Source of the DNA: Lineus longissimus
Lineage: Eukaryota; Nemertea; Pilidiophora; Heteronemertea; Lineidae
DNA length: 64,000 bases
Assembly (NCBI RefSeq): GCF_910592395.1
Contig: NC_088315.1
Coordinates: forward strand, 8,930,501 to 8,994,500
Direction: 5' to 3'
Shown here: piece after piece, positions 55,591 through 64,000 of the stretch
Layout: the number at the start of each line of letters is the position of its first letter
How positions within the stretch are numbered: position 1 is the first letter of the stretch
Translations under genes and position numbers: made by a program
The notes under the pieces: generated by a model
The model's input: the letters and a program-made list of their open reading frames with translations, nothing else
Told to the model about the DNA's origin: nothing
The model's database searches: none

Positions 55591-56915
55591 TTAGGGGGCT
55601 GGAAAGCCCAATAATGATAAGAAAGACGCTAACAAGAGCGGCAGAGCCAGCATCTTGAAAGGCCACACAAAAGAAGTGAACAATAAGAAAATTTATATTT
55701 ATTCTTGGTCACGTGACCGGAGCCTGGAGCGAAAAATTTTTGGGCGAACGGCGGAGAAAAAGCGTTCTAAAGTGGCGAAATCAGGGAAAGATGAGTAAAG
55801 GAGTGGTCTCACCCGCTTCCTGAGATCGACAGCTCCAAACGGACGTCCGGAGAAGGATCCTTCTCGATACTGTCACGGAGAATTCGACGTAAACAGCAGC
55901 AGAAACTCAGAGCTTGTGGTACAAGGCGCCGAGGAAAAAGTACTGGCAATATGGCGGCTTGCACGGTTGATGGGCTGTACAGGGGCGCCGCCTGGACGTA
56001 GCCTTGTGAACTGGCTGGTTATTTTTCTAATGTAATTAGTTAAATAATTCCTCGGGTAGATCCGATATGAGTACATATGCAAAAGTCTGACCTGGGTAGG
56101 TATGAACTAATAAAATCACATTTCCACAGGAAATGGGAATTCTGGTTCTGGACCAAGAGCATCGATTCAGTATTTTATGGGGTGGGGGTGGGGTGGGGGG
56201 GGGGGGTATATTACCATTTGGTGTCTGGAAAAGGATTTTTTTCATGGCAACATATAATGTTAGGCAATTTCCGTTGAATATTATTGTCTTTGTTGGTTGT
56301 AAATGGGGGTGGGGGACTAGTTTCTGAATGTTCATAGAATGAAATGAAGCTCAATGTTGTCTTAGTCTGTTATAATTGCCAAAGCCTTCCAAAGCGACTT
56401 CTCAACTTCTCAACATCTCAGGATGTCATCCTCAACTGTAACAGTGCAAAAAGAATTTGGAATGATCTCCCCATCTTCACTGTACTCATTCAAAATAAAA
56501 CCGTCCTCTGTGGGGGAATGATAGTGCTAAAATATAACACTAAGCTCAACAAGTTTTAACTTGAAGTTAACATAAGGATGAAAATCCAATAAAGATGCAG
56601 TAGGTGCGCAAACAGCAACAAGATCTTTGTTTACATCCTAAGTAAAATGTTAACATCTTAAGTAAATTTAAAGAACATTAATTCACAAGTCTTATTTCGA
56701 ACTCTAAATACAAACTTATTTGGTGGGTGGCATGGGTGAACATCGAGCACCTCTTCTAGATATCATGCTCCTGCACACTCAGTGGGTTACTCACTACTGG
56801 TTAGGGAACAAAGTTCAGTAGGACTAGAAGCAGGATGAAAGAAGTCTGACATGTCGGGATGTCTGAATTCATTAGGCCCTACATAACAAGTAGAGCCATA
56901 GGTTGGTATGCTCAC
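55591..56915. other. Promoter-like GC-rich patch then AT-rich stretch, no gene
   Basis: 55700-55990 is GC-rich with the palindrome GGTCACGTGACC (55707-55718). 56176-56208 holds a poly-G run and 56210-56915 is AT-rich. No exon recognised. Confidence 0.4.
55707..55718. promoter_or_regulatory. GGTCACGTGACC palindrome (CLEAR-type E-box)
   Basis: A perfect 12 bp palindrome containing GTCACGTGAC, the consensus bound by TFEB/MITF-type bHLH-zip factors. It sits about 120 bp above the head of the GC-rich minus-strand ORF. Activity is inference. Confidence 0.35.
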
Positions 56916-57399
56916 CAGAATCATCAAAGGTTGCAAAGGGGTCCTCTTCCGCTACATCAGAATGATCGTCATCCTGATACGGATCCTGCCCGACTGGTCC
57001 TGAAGGGTTATCCTTAACATCAGCACGTGCAGCTGCAGAGCCAGAGGGGACCATGGTGTCGACAATGTTGACGGGACAATGGATCGGCCGTGCAGATAAC
57101 ACATCATTCAAAATCACAAACTCTTCATTGTTTACATTGTTCCGACCAGAGGTGCCGGAACGCCCAAAGTTTGTCTTGGCTTTCGACCAGTCCGACTTAA
57201 GTGATTTCAACTTATTTCTACACTGCTCTTGGGAGCGTTTGAACCCGCCCCTCACCTCCAGCAGTTCAGAAACTCTGCTGTAAATGGGCAAATTCCTATG
57301 CATCCCCTGCAACTGCCCTTCCACGTCTTCATCTCGCCATATATTCAGCAGGAGCAGGATTTCTGCCCGAGTCCAGACACTCCCCCGATTGTTTGCCAT
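56916..57399 (-). CDS. Myb/SANT-like DNA-binding protein, first exon
   Basis: Starts MANNRGSVWTRAEILLLLNI at 57399 and ends at donor CTG|GTGAGC (56916). Residues 8-85 form a trihelix Myb/SANT-like domain: W9-T-x-x-E, LLLNIWRDEDVEGQL, YSRVSELLEVRGGFKRSQEQ, CRNKLKSLKSDWSKAK. An acidic tail follows (YQDDDHSDVAEEDPFATFDD). Proteins of this type are either host regulators or the DNA-binding partner of Harbinger transposons; the exon alone cannot decide. No downstream exon was identified at lower coordinates. The intact frame and promoter-like upstream sequence favour a live gene. Confidence 0.65.
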
Positions 57400-57500
57400 G
57401 TTTCGGAGTGAAAATTGATCGAATATTGATGAAATAATGATGATTTTGACACGACAATGACTGAATTGATAGAACTGTAGAAGTTTGGCGCGGAGAATTA

Positions 57501-57533
57501 ACGGAAGAGGAAGTGCGCCGGGTGCATGCGCAG
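57501..57533 (-). promoter_or_regulatory. Promoter of the Myb/SANT gene: ETS and NRF1-like words
   Basis: About 100-135 bp upstream of the ATG: two GGAA cores in ACGGAAGAGGAAGTG (57501-57515) and GCATGCGCAG (57524-57533), which resembles the NRF1 palindrome. No TATA box. This combination is typical of housekeeping promoters; assignment is inference. Confidence 0.35.
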
Positions 57534-58343
57534 TGCGATCGAAATTCTTAATTCGTATTGTATGGCAGGGGAGTGTAAATGGGGGGGGGGGGGGGTGTTA
57601 ATTATACTAAACGATGAGGAATGAGAGAAATGATGGATGTCCGTCCAATCCGGTTGTAAGGTGATGATGATGTATCCGTCTTAGAGAGTCCGTTGTTTGG
57701 GGGGAAGACTAGCCTATGGGGAGATCGCTTGTGAGAAGGCCCAAGATTGCCCCGTGTGTGTGTGTAGCCTGCCGCAACCGAAAATAGAACCAAAGTCCAC
57801 GACTGAAATTAACAACATAAAGAGTTTATTCAGTAATCCAATATAACACTGCATGTGATAAGTCAGGGATGTTAAAACTACAAATAACTGTCAAAGTAAT
57901 TCCAAGATAGTGTAAGTCTCGGTAAAGCAATAAGTGTTCCTGAGAAGGCTAGTCAGTTAAATTAGCCTTTTGTGAAGCAGTCTCTTTGGGAAATCTTTGT
58001 AGAGAGCCTTTCAGAAGGAGCGAGAAAAGGAGTGTGTGTGATATGGCGGTGCATTTTCTTAAATACTTGCCCGCTCCTATCGACCTCGGAAGATCTAATA
58101 TTGATCAACTTTTACTCAGGAAATTACATTGATTTACCATCGACCCGGTTATCGATCCTCAAGGTGCCAAGAATTATTATTTTGGTCCTTGGTCCGAGAA
58201 GAACGATCGATATAGAGTGTTGGTTAAGTAAATTATTAAACAGTTGGCTTATTGATCGTTAGTTTCTGAGGTCGAGCAGTTACCGTATGCATTAACATTG
58301 CTACCTGTCCTGGAATCGGGTTAACATCCTTACAGTATCAAGC
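57534..58343. other. Intergenic, nothing recognised
   Basis: Poly-G run at 57578-57594. 57600-58340 could be retroelement LTR or leader sequence by texture, but no paired copy exists in the window. Confidence 0.3.
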
Positions 58344-58470
58344 GCGTCACACTTGAAATCTCTATACGGTTTCGTTGATTCGGATTAGCTGATTCGCATT
58401 CAATTCGGTTTAAGAACCGTGTTTGTTAAAGCGGATTGAGATTGGTATGAACCGAATTGAGTGTGACGCC
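58344..58470. mobile_element. Small TIR element, about 127 bp
   Basis: GCGTCACACTTGA at 58344 faces TTGAGTGTGACGCC at the right end. An inner inverted pair CAATTCGGTT (58401-58410) and AACCGAATTG (58450-58459) makes a nested hairpin. Confidence 0.5.
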
Positions 58471-58480
58471 CCAATACGTA

Positions 58481-59303
58481 TCAACTTTTTAATTCTAATT
58501 CAATTTGTGTTAAAACCCCAGTGTGACCACGGCTTTTGAGAGTCTGTTGACTAATCTTCACAACACGTCCGGCCACTTTCCTGGTCTTCTTGGCAGGCTC
58601 GGGTTTAATAGTGTCTGGGAAATTGGGCTCTTGAACTTCCACCTGACTAGGAACTTGGTTGAAATAATGCTTGAGTGTCACATGTTTCATCGTAACTTGA
58701 CCCTTATTTTCGAAATAGATGATTCGGTTTCTTGGGGATGACAGCAGCTGTAGTGGGATGCCTTTGAAATTCTCTGTGATTAAGTTTGCAGGTTGGAAGG
58801 AGAGGTAACAGAGATAACCAATACGGAAAGATGGATTGCTCAATACACGGTGATTTCTTGATGTTAGGTAGGGACGGCTGTGATCATTGGAGATGAGCGA
58901 AAGGACGTCAAGTTGAGGTTGAACAGAAAGTGGTCTGGGTAGTTGTTGTAAACCTTGTTAATTGTATCCATCCAGAGGCTTTCCCTCAAGGCGGAAAGAA
59001 CGTAGATCCTCCTCAAGTTTAATAACTGGTTGCACAATAGGAAATTTTTTCAACTTACGAGAATCTTTTGCAATCCTGACATGTGATATTTGACGTTACA
59101 GATTTTTCTGACTGAAGATCGGGATGCTTTAATTTCTTATGGCGCCACAAGGACTGTCGACTGGCAAGTTCCATATTACAGACTGTGCATAAATGCTTTC
59201 CATTGGTCGTTTTGGCGGTAGTCTGGAAATTAAATGAAGCCGTGTAGCTATTAAAGGATAGCTCCTGGAATAAATCGTTGGCAGCCTTTTTGAACGAAAC
59301 CAA
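58481..59303 (-). pseudogene. C2H2 zinc-finger protein fragment with frameshifts
   Basis: The first frame (59303-59055) includes DLFQELSFNSYTASFNF and one classical C2H2 finger, CTVCNMELASRQSLWRHKKL KH (Cys-x2-Cys-x12-His-x4-His). A different frame continues RKLKKFPIVQPVIKLEEDLR; the last frame (58843-58481) reads IGYLCYLSFQPANLITENF and KGQVTMKHVTLKHYF followed by a Lys-rich part. The frames cannot be joined without shifts, so it is either a decayed element ORF or several exons I cannot place. The family is not recognised beyond the finger. Confidence 0.4.
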
Positions 59304-59601
59304 TGGAAATGTATTAAATGAGTATTCCTCTTTATCACAAACCTTTTGAAAGTGGAAGAAATATTATAGTTCAGGAAGAAAAAGTGATATTAATAGTGCC
59401 TATTTTACTGACATGAACGACGCCATTTTAAGTCAAATTTCCATCGGTGATGACGCGGTGTGTGCAATGGCAGTGATTGGCTGAAATTCCGAAGCACCGA
59501 TCGTGCATATCGTGCGCAGTGTGTGAATCCATGTCAATATCCGTTTCTTCGCGATTCACATCTCTCTCGCATGTCTCAAGATTTTACGCAATTAAATCTT
59601 T

Positions 59602-59874
59602 CTAATTTCGTTTTATTTGGACATTCGCGTAATATATGGATTGCTTGAATGCAAAATGCCTCGGTGCATGGTCCTCATTTTGGCCATCAACATCGGGTCC
59701 AGCTGCATCTTCAATAGCTTGAGCCATAGCGGCAAGCTCCCCCTCTTCATATTCTGGCTCAAACTGGTAGCCCTGTACACCAGCATTTCCCCCTACATCC
59801 AAATCTTCATAACTCCCGCTGCTCATCGAAGTGTCACTGCTGTCAACGTAGCTTTCATCATCCGAAGCCGCCAT
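59602..59874 (-). CDS. Acidic N-terminal exon resembling P2RX7-like element proteins
   Basis: Starts MAASDDESYVDSSDTSMSSG at 59874 and contains VQGYQFEPEYEEGELAAMAQ, an acidic leader with the 'YQFEP' word. I associate it with the N-terminus of the multicopy 'P2X7-like' zinc-domain proteins of invertebrates. The expected cysteine-rich domain is not present downstream, so this is at most a first exon or a fragment. The frame continues to 59602 without a clear donor. Confidence 0.35.
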   Translation of the reverse strand: MAASDDESYVDSSDTSMSSGSYEDLDVGGNAGVQGYQFEPEYEEGELAAMAQAIEDAAGPDVDGQNEDHAPRHFAFKQSIYYANVQIKRN

Positions 59875-59954
59875 GATAACAATACAATAACACGATCTCA
59901 AAATATCAATCGGCTGACTGCTATTGTGACAATACTGACATGCGGTGAATTGCA

Positions 59955-59967
59955 CACGTGACGTCAC
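59955..59967 (-). promoter_or_regulatory. Overlapping E-box and CRE
   Basis: CACGTGACGTCAC combines CACGTG and TGACGTCA with a two-base overlap, 81 bp upstream of the acidic ORF's ATG. Candidate promoter element for the minus strand. Confidence 0.35.
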
Positions 59968-60237
59968 GACTCTCCGGTTTTGGAGGAGAGGTCGCGAAAA
60001 AAGTGAGAAAATGGCGCCCTCCATAAACTCTGTGTTTAGTGGTTTGAAAACACCTTTATGGTACAAACGCAAATTTTTGAGCGATATACAGTCCTATATT
60101 GGAATAATAATGATATACGGAATATGCAGGTGCGTTAGTTTTCCCGATTATCGCTATAGCGATTTATTCCAGGAGCTATCCTTTAAGGGGAGACACCTGG
60201 TTCCAAGAAAAAAATTTTATTTTCAACTTTATTAAAC

Positions 60238-60535
60238 TGTAGTGCCGGCCACTTTTAGCGAGGGGCCGGACGGGGTGACCCACGGGCTGATACAGGTGTG
60301 CACTACCACAAATATTCAGGTGCGAGCATGATACGGTGCATTATGCATGAAATGTGCACGAAACCGGACAAGATACGTGATGAACTTACTTTATTGACTT
60401 CTGTTGTTTTCTGCCCCGAGACTAGGCCTGGGAGGGCTTTTATGCGGTCCAGGAGTGACGTCACTGGGCCCTCCACCTGCTGACGTCACGGGATACCGGC
60501 TGTTGGCGACGCGCTCGGTACCCCTCCGCACCACA
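60238..60535 (-). mobile_element. LTR 1 of the tandem LTR element
   Basis: 298 bp, TG..CA bounded on both strands. The minus strand runs from TGTGGTGCGGAGGGG to GGCACTACA. Minus-strand signals: TATA-like CATAAAAG at 60444-60437 and AATAAA at 60395-60390. Two perfect CRE sites (TGACGTCA) lie upstream of the TATA at 60456-60463 and 60481-60488. It is followed on the plus side by a polypurine tract. Same LTR at 62203-62501. Confidence 0.85.
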
Positions 60536-60549
60536 TTCCTCCCCCTTAG
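60536..60549 (-). other. Polypurine tract of unit 1
   Basis: Minus-strand CTAAGGGGGAGGAA directly abuts the LTR start, the expected second-strand primer site. Repeated at 62502-62515. Confidence 0.75.
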
Positions 60550-60648
60550 GTCGTCTCGGGATTTGGGATGATGATGGTGATCACAGTCTTCTGGGGGCTG
60601 CATGATCTTGTCGATGAACGTATTTACAATGTAATTCCCTGCACGAGC

Positions 60649-61122
60649 CTCCTCAGCCTTTTTATATCCGAAGAGACACGCCGGGTTTTTACCAAAAAAA
60701 ACTTAACCCCACTCGGGCCTATAATATGTATGAAAAAACTAGACTTTATAGTATATTATACAAAACTTGGACTGTGAATGCCCAGAAGGACCCCTCAGCT
60801 CACAAAGTCCGAAGAGCGTGCTACGATGGGACACTCAGTTCCAAGGGCACTTTAGATCATGATTATAATAACTATATACACGGAGGGAAGTAGGAATGTC
60901 CTTAAGGACCCCTCAGCTCACAAAGTCCGAGGAGCATGCTAAATTAGGACACCCCGTTCCAAAGACAAGCTAATAGATACATAAAGGAAACTGGAATGTC
61001 CTTAAGGACCCCTCGGCTCACAAAGTCCGAGGAGCATGCTAAATTAGGACACCCCATTCCCAAGACAACTTAATTTTAATACAAAAAACAAGGGGCTCCT
61101 CAGCCTTTGATTGTCCGAAGAG
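60649..61122 (-). ncRNA. Five recurrent stem-loops in the 3' part of LTR unit 1
   Basis: Hairpins at 60649-60675, 60791-60816, 60909-60934, 61009-61034 and 61096-61122. In RNA sense each has CUCYUCGG paired with CYGAGGRG (8 bp including G-U) around a 10-11 nt loop. Two loop types alternate by position: ACUUUGUGAG in the middle three, AU-rich or ACAAUCAAAGG in the outer two. The last overlaps the end of the ORF. Differences fall on wobble-compatible positions. Listed as a structured RNA element, not an independent gene. Confidence 0.55.
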
Positions 61123-61740
61123 GCCAAACCCGTATAAGTAAACTGAGTGTAAAACCCTCCCCAGGTCATTGCCGTCCGGAGATTGGACCAAAGAACGCAA
61201 CATAGGATTACCATGATACTGTGACGTGGGTGGCCCACGTGATATAATCGGTTCCAAACCGTCCGATAAGTCGAATTCAGACCAGCCTCTTGGATCGTGC
61301 GATGGCGTGCTTACAACTTGCGGTCGCGCATCAAAACCTGGCGGAGCTCGCGCAGTGGGCCTAAGAGAATAACTCCCATTAGGAGCTAATAGGCCTACAG
61401 TACGGCCTAATTCCTTGACATTGGCAGGAGGAGGGTTCCCCCAAGTGATATTACGTTCCTTTGGATGAACACTCTGGTCCTTCGATGGAGAAGAGAAATC
61501 AATGATGGACAAGTTACGCCAAATGTCAAGGGTCCTATAGTTAAAGACGGACAACAAGTTGTCGTATGAATGGAATATCTGACCCCGCGCACGCGCCTCT
61601 TTCAAAGATGCCAACTCCGTCTGACTCGCCGGAGCGGCAGAAGGAAAGCGAAGTAAACGATTTAATTCCTCATCCGAGGACTTGTTTATTGAAACCTGAT
61701 TGTCATAATCTTCCGAAGCGGAAGCAAATTTAAACGCCAT
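61039..61740 (-). CDS. 233-aa ORF of non-autonomous LTR element, unit 1
   Basis: MAFKFASASEDYDNQVSINK at the start; then LNRLLRFPSAAPASQTELAS, ARGQIFHSYDNLLSVFNYRT, LGRTVGLLAPNG and RPTARAPPGFDARPQ. Soluble, proline-rich, no zinc knuckle, protease or polymerase motif. By position (after PBS, before PPT) it replaces gag, but I cannot recognise a gag fold. Conserved in unit 2 with a few substitutions (SYS/CYS; EPL/EAL; EWG/ERG) and no stop, so it may be maintained. Confidence 0.65.
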   Translation of the reverse strand: MAFKFASASEDYDNQVSINKSSDEELNRLLRFPSAAPASQTELASLKEARARGQIFHSYDNLLSVFNYRTLDIWRNLSIIDFSSPSKDQSVHPKERNITWGNPPPANVKELGRTVGLLAPNGSYSLRPTARAPPGFDARPQVVSTPSHDPRGWSEFDLSDGLEPIISRGPPTSQYHGNPMLRSLVQSPDGNDLGRVLHSVYLYGFGLFGQSKAEEPLVFCIKIKLSWEWGVLI

Positions 61741-62187
61741 GACGAAAATGGTAATATAATAATATAATAATAAGAACTAGGCGGACGAAATAGTAATATT
61801 ACGAAATCAGAATAGAAATTCTAAGAACCGGGCCTAGGTATTCACTAGACGAGAGAGAAATAATTCAAAGGCCTAGACGGGTGTGGCACACAATAATAAT
61901 TCACAATCTGACTAATGAAACTGATACGACTGAATATGCGGGTACGTAGCCGGTGCTCGGTACAAAAATACAGTGCGGAATAAACCAACAAATTCAAAAT
62001 GTGCAAGTGAAATATTAGTCGCAAACTTTTACAAAACTTCAGATACGAGAGATACTAATTGCCACACCCAAAATGTCTGAGCTAAATATATTTACTAAGG
62101 CAAAAACGCATTCGCCCGAAGTTGTCAGCACAGTGCAGTGACTTGCACCGTCGCAAAACTACAGCCGCAGTGGGTTCGAACTAAGAA

Positions 62188-62200
62188 ATCCTCGTCGCCA
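62188..62200 (-). other. Primer-binding site, tRNA-Ser(GCU) type
   Basis: Minus-strand TGGCGACGAGGAT, two bases inside the LTR end. It is complementary to a tRNA 3' end ATCCTCGTCG-CCA, which I recognise as that of animal tRNA-Ser(GCU). Confidence 0.75.
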
Positions 62201-62202
62201 AT

Positions 62203-62501
62203 TGTCGTGCCGGCCACTTTTAGCGAGGGGCCGGACGGGGTGACCCACGGGCTGATACAGGTGTGCACTACCACAAATATTCAGGTGCGAGCATGATACG
62301 GTGCATTATGCATGAAATGTGCATGAAACCGGACAAGATACGTGATGAACTTACTTTATTGACTTCTGTTGTTTTTCTGCCCCGAGACTAGGCCTGCGAG
62401 GGCTTTTATGCGGTCCGGGAGTGACGTCACTGGGCCCTCCACCTGCTGACGTCACGGGATACCGGCTGTTGACGACGCGCTCGGTACCCCTCCGCACCAC
62501 A
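62203..62501 (-). mobile_element. LTR 2, shared by units 1 and 2
   Basis: 299 bp, nearly identical to LTR 1 (one extra T in a T-run; GCG for GGG at about 62398). Serves as 5' LTR of unit 1 and 3' LTR of unit 2, so the array is LTR-int-LTR-int. Both CREs (from 62421 and 62446 by offset), TATA and AATAAA are kept. Confidence 0.85.
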
Positions 62502-63004
62502 TTCCTCCCCCTTAGGTCGTCTCGGGATTTGGGATGATGATGGTGATCACAGTCTTCTGGGGGCTGCATGATCTTGTCGATGAACGTATTTACAATGTAA
62601 TTCCCTGCACGAGCCTCCTCAGCCTTTTTATATCCGAAGAGACACGCCGGGTTTTTACCAAAAAAAACTTAACCCCACTCGGGCCTATAATATGTATGAA
62701 AAAACTAGACTTTATAGTATATTATACAAAACTTGGGCTGTGAATGCCCAGAAGGACCCCTCAGCTTACAAAGTCCGAGGAGCGTGCTACGATGGGACAC
62801 TCAGTTCCAAGGGCACTTTAGATCATGATTATAATAACTGTATACACGGAGGGAAGTTGGAATGTCCTTAAGGACCCCTCAGCGCACAAAGTCCGAGGAG
62901 CATGCTAAATTAGGACACCCCATTCCAAAGACAAGCTAATAGATACATAAAGGAAACTGGAATGTCCTTAAGGACCCCTCAGCTCACAAAGTCCGAGGAG
63001 CATG

Positions 63005-63706
63005 CTAAATTAGGACACCCCGTTCCCAAGACAACTTAATTTTAATACAAAAAACTAGGGCCTCCTCAGCCTTTGATTGTCCGAAGAGGCCAAACCCGTA
63101 TAAGTAAACTGAGTGTAAAACCCTCCCCAGGTCATTGCCGTCCGGAGATTGGACCAAAGAACGCAACATAGGATTACCATGATACTGTGACGTGGGTGGC
63201 CCACGTGATATAATCGGTTCCAAACCGTCCGATAAGTCGAATTCAGACCAGCCTCTTGGATCGTGCGATGGCGTGCTTACAACTTGCGGTCGCGCATCAA
63301 AACCTGGCGGAGCTCGCGCAGTGGGCCTAAGAGAATAACACCCATTAGGAGCTAATAGGCCTACAGTACGGCCTAATTCCTTGACATTGGCAGGAGGAGG
63401 GTTCCCCCAAGTGATATTACGTTCCTTTGGATGAACACTCTGGTCCTTCGATGGAGAAGAGAAATCAATGATGGACAAGTTACGCCAAATGTCAAGGGTC
63501 CTATAGTTAAAGACGGACAACAAGTTGTCGTATGAATGGAATATCTGACCCCGCGCACGCGCCTCTTTCAAAGATGCCAACTCCGTCTGACTCGCCGGAG
63601 CGGCAGAAGGAAAGCGAAGTAAACGATTTAATTCCTCATCCGAGGACTTGTTTATTGAAACCTGATTGTCATAATCTTCCGAAGCGGAAGCAAATTTAAA
63701 TGCCAT
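63005..63706 (-). CDS. 233-aa ORF of non-autonomous LTR element, unit 2
   Basis: Second copy of the ORF at 61039-61740, offset 1966 bp, same length, frame intact. The unit's hairpins and polypurine tract are present at the same offset. Its PBS and distal LTR lie beyond the window. Confidence 0.65.
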   Translation of the reverse strand: MAFKFASASEDYDNQVSINKSSDEELNRLLRFPSAAPASQTELASLKEARARGQIFHSYDNLLSVFNYRTLDIWRNLSIIDFSSPSKDQSVHPKERNITWGNPPPANVKELGRTVGLLAPNGCYSLRPTARAPPGFDARPQVVSTPSHDPRGWSEFDLSDGLEPIISRGPPTSQYHGNPMLRSLVQSPDGNDLGRVLHSVYLYGFGLFGQSKAEEALVFCIKIKLSWERGVLI

Positions 63707-64000
63707 GACGAAAATGGTAATATAATAATATAATGATAAGAACTAGGCGGACGAAATAGTAATATTACGAAATCAGAATAGAAATTCTAAGAACCGGGCC
63801 TAGGTATTCACTAGACGAGAGAGAAATAATTCAAAGGCCTAGACGGGTGTGGCACACAATAATAATTCACAATCTGACTAATGAAACTGATACGACTGAA
63901 TATGCGGGTACGTAGCCGGTGCTCGGTACAAAAATACAGTGCGGAATAAACCAACAAATTCAAAATGTGCAAGTGAAATATTAGTCGCAAACTTTTACAA

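Larger units (their letters stand above)
59251..60186. repeat. 27 bp perfect inverted repeat flanking a 0.88 kb segment
   Basis: TTAAAGGATAGCTCCTGGAA plus TAAATCG (59251-59277) is the exact inverse of 60160-60186. Both copies encode DLFQELSF in the appropriate strand, so a piece of the zinc-finger exon exists in opposite orientation at the other side of the segment. Confidence 0.85.

Noticed and set aside
60391-60603. Minus-strand frame beginning with a His/Arg-rich text across LTR 1
   Set aside because: It crosses the LTR/PPT boundary and the CRE/TATA region; better explained by LTR signals.

Overview
The window is eukaryotic, animal-type genomic DNA. Coding sequence is split into short exons with GT..AG borders, introns run from 0.2 to 1.6 kb, and most of the rest is transposable-element debris. 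The two confident host genes and the repeat mix (pearl/Helentron-like non-autonomous elements, Kolobok-like, Mutator-like and IS630-like transposases, CR1/L2-like and DIRS-like retroelements, foldback elements) suggest a marine invertebrate. I cannot choose between a deuterostome and a lophotrochozoan from the sequence alone.

Left third (1-20 kb): two complete plus-strand genes. GXYLT (1754-6370, 7 exons, 398 aa) is a type II Golgi GT8 glucoside xylosyltransferase. APIP/MtnB (14927-19118, 8 exons, 216 aa) is the methylthioribulose-1-phosphate dehydratase of methionine salvage. All splice phases of both genes close. Between and inside them lie tandem duplications, a 2.2 kb composite repeat element inserted in a minisatellite, a CR1/L2-like reverse transcriptase fragment, a 413 bp foldback element and small hairpin repeats.

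Middle (20-36 kb): broken minus-strand element genes (Mutator-like transposase, two paralogous copies of an unnamed zinc-ribbon family, a retrotransposon gag), a tRNA-Gln-like sequence, and a minus-strand BEN-domain gene (35506-33295) with a coiled-coil exon and an extra copy of its last exon.

36-52 kb: two further partial copies of the BEN gene, each with a truncated Kolobok-like transposase directly upstream of a BEN-gene splice acceptor. Both lie in a segmental duplication (about 39.9-45.0 kb and 46.7-51.8 kb). Pearl/Helentron-like elements have inserted at different T-tracts in the two copies, so empty and filled sites can be compared directly.

Right end (52-64 kb): a DIRS-like gag ORF, an IS630-like transposase fragment, a Myb/SANT-like first exon with a promoter-like upstream region, and a tandem LTR array. 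The array is built from a 1.97 kb unit with a 298 bp LTR, a primer-binding site matching tRNA-Ser(GCU), one 233-aa ORF, no pol, and five recurrent hairpins.

The strongest candidate for something undescribed is the repeat biology. The pearl/Helentron-like monomers repeat at 301-303 bp, and most carry both a CTCF-like core (CCACCAGGGGGC) and a nuclear-receptor composite site (TCAAGGTCACAGAGGTCA), so each insertion could deliver an array of regulatory sites. The hairpin series in the LTR element is the second.
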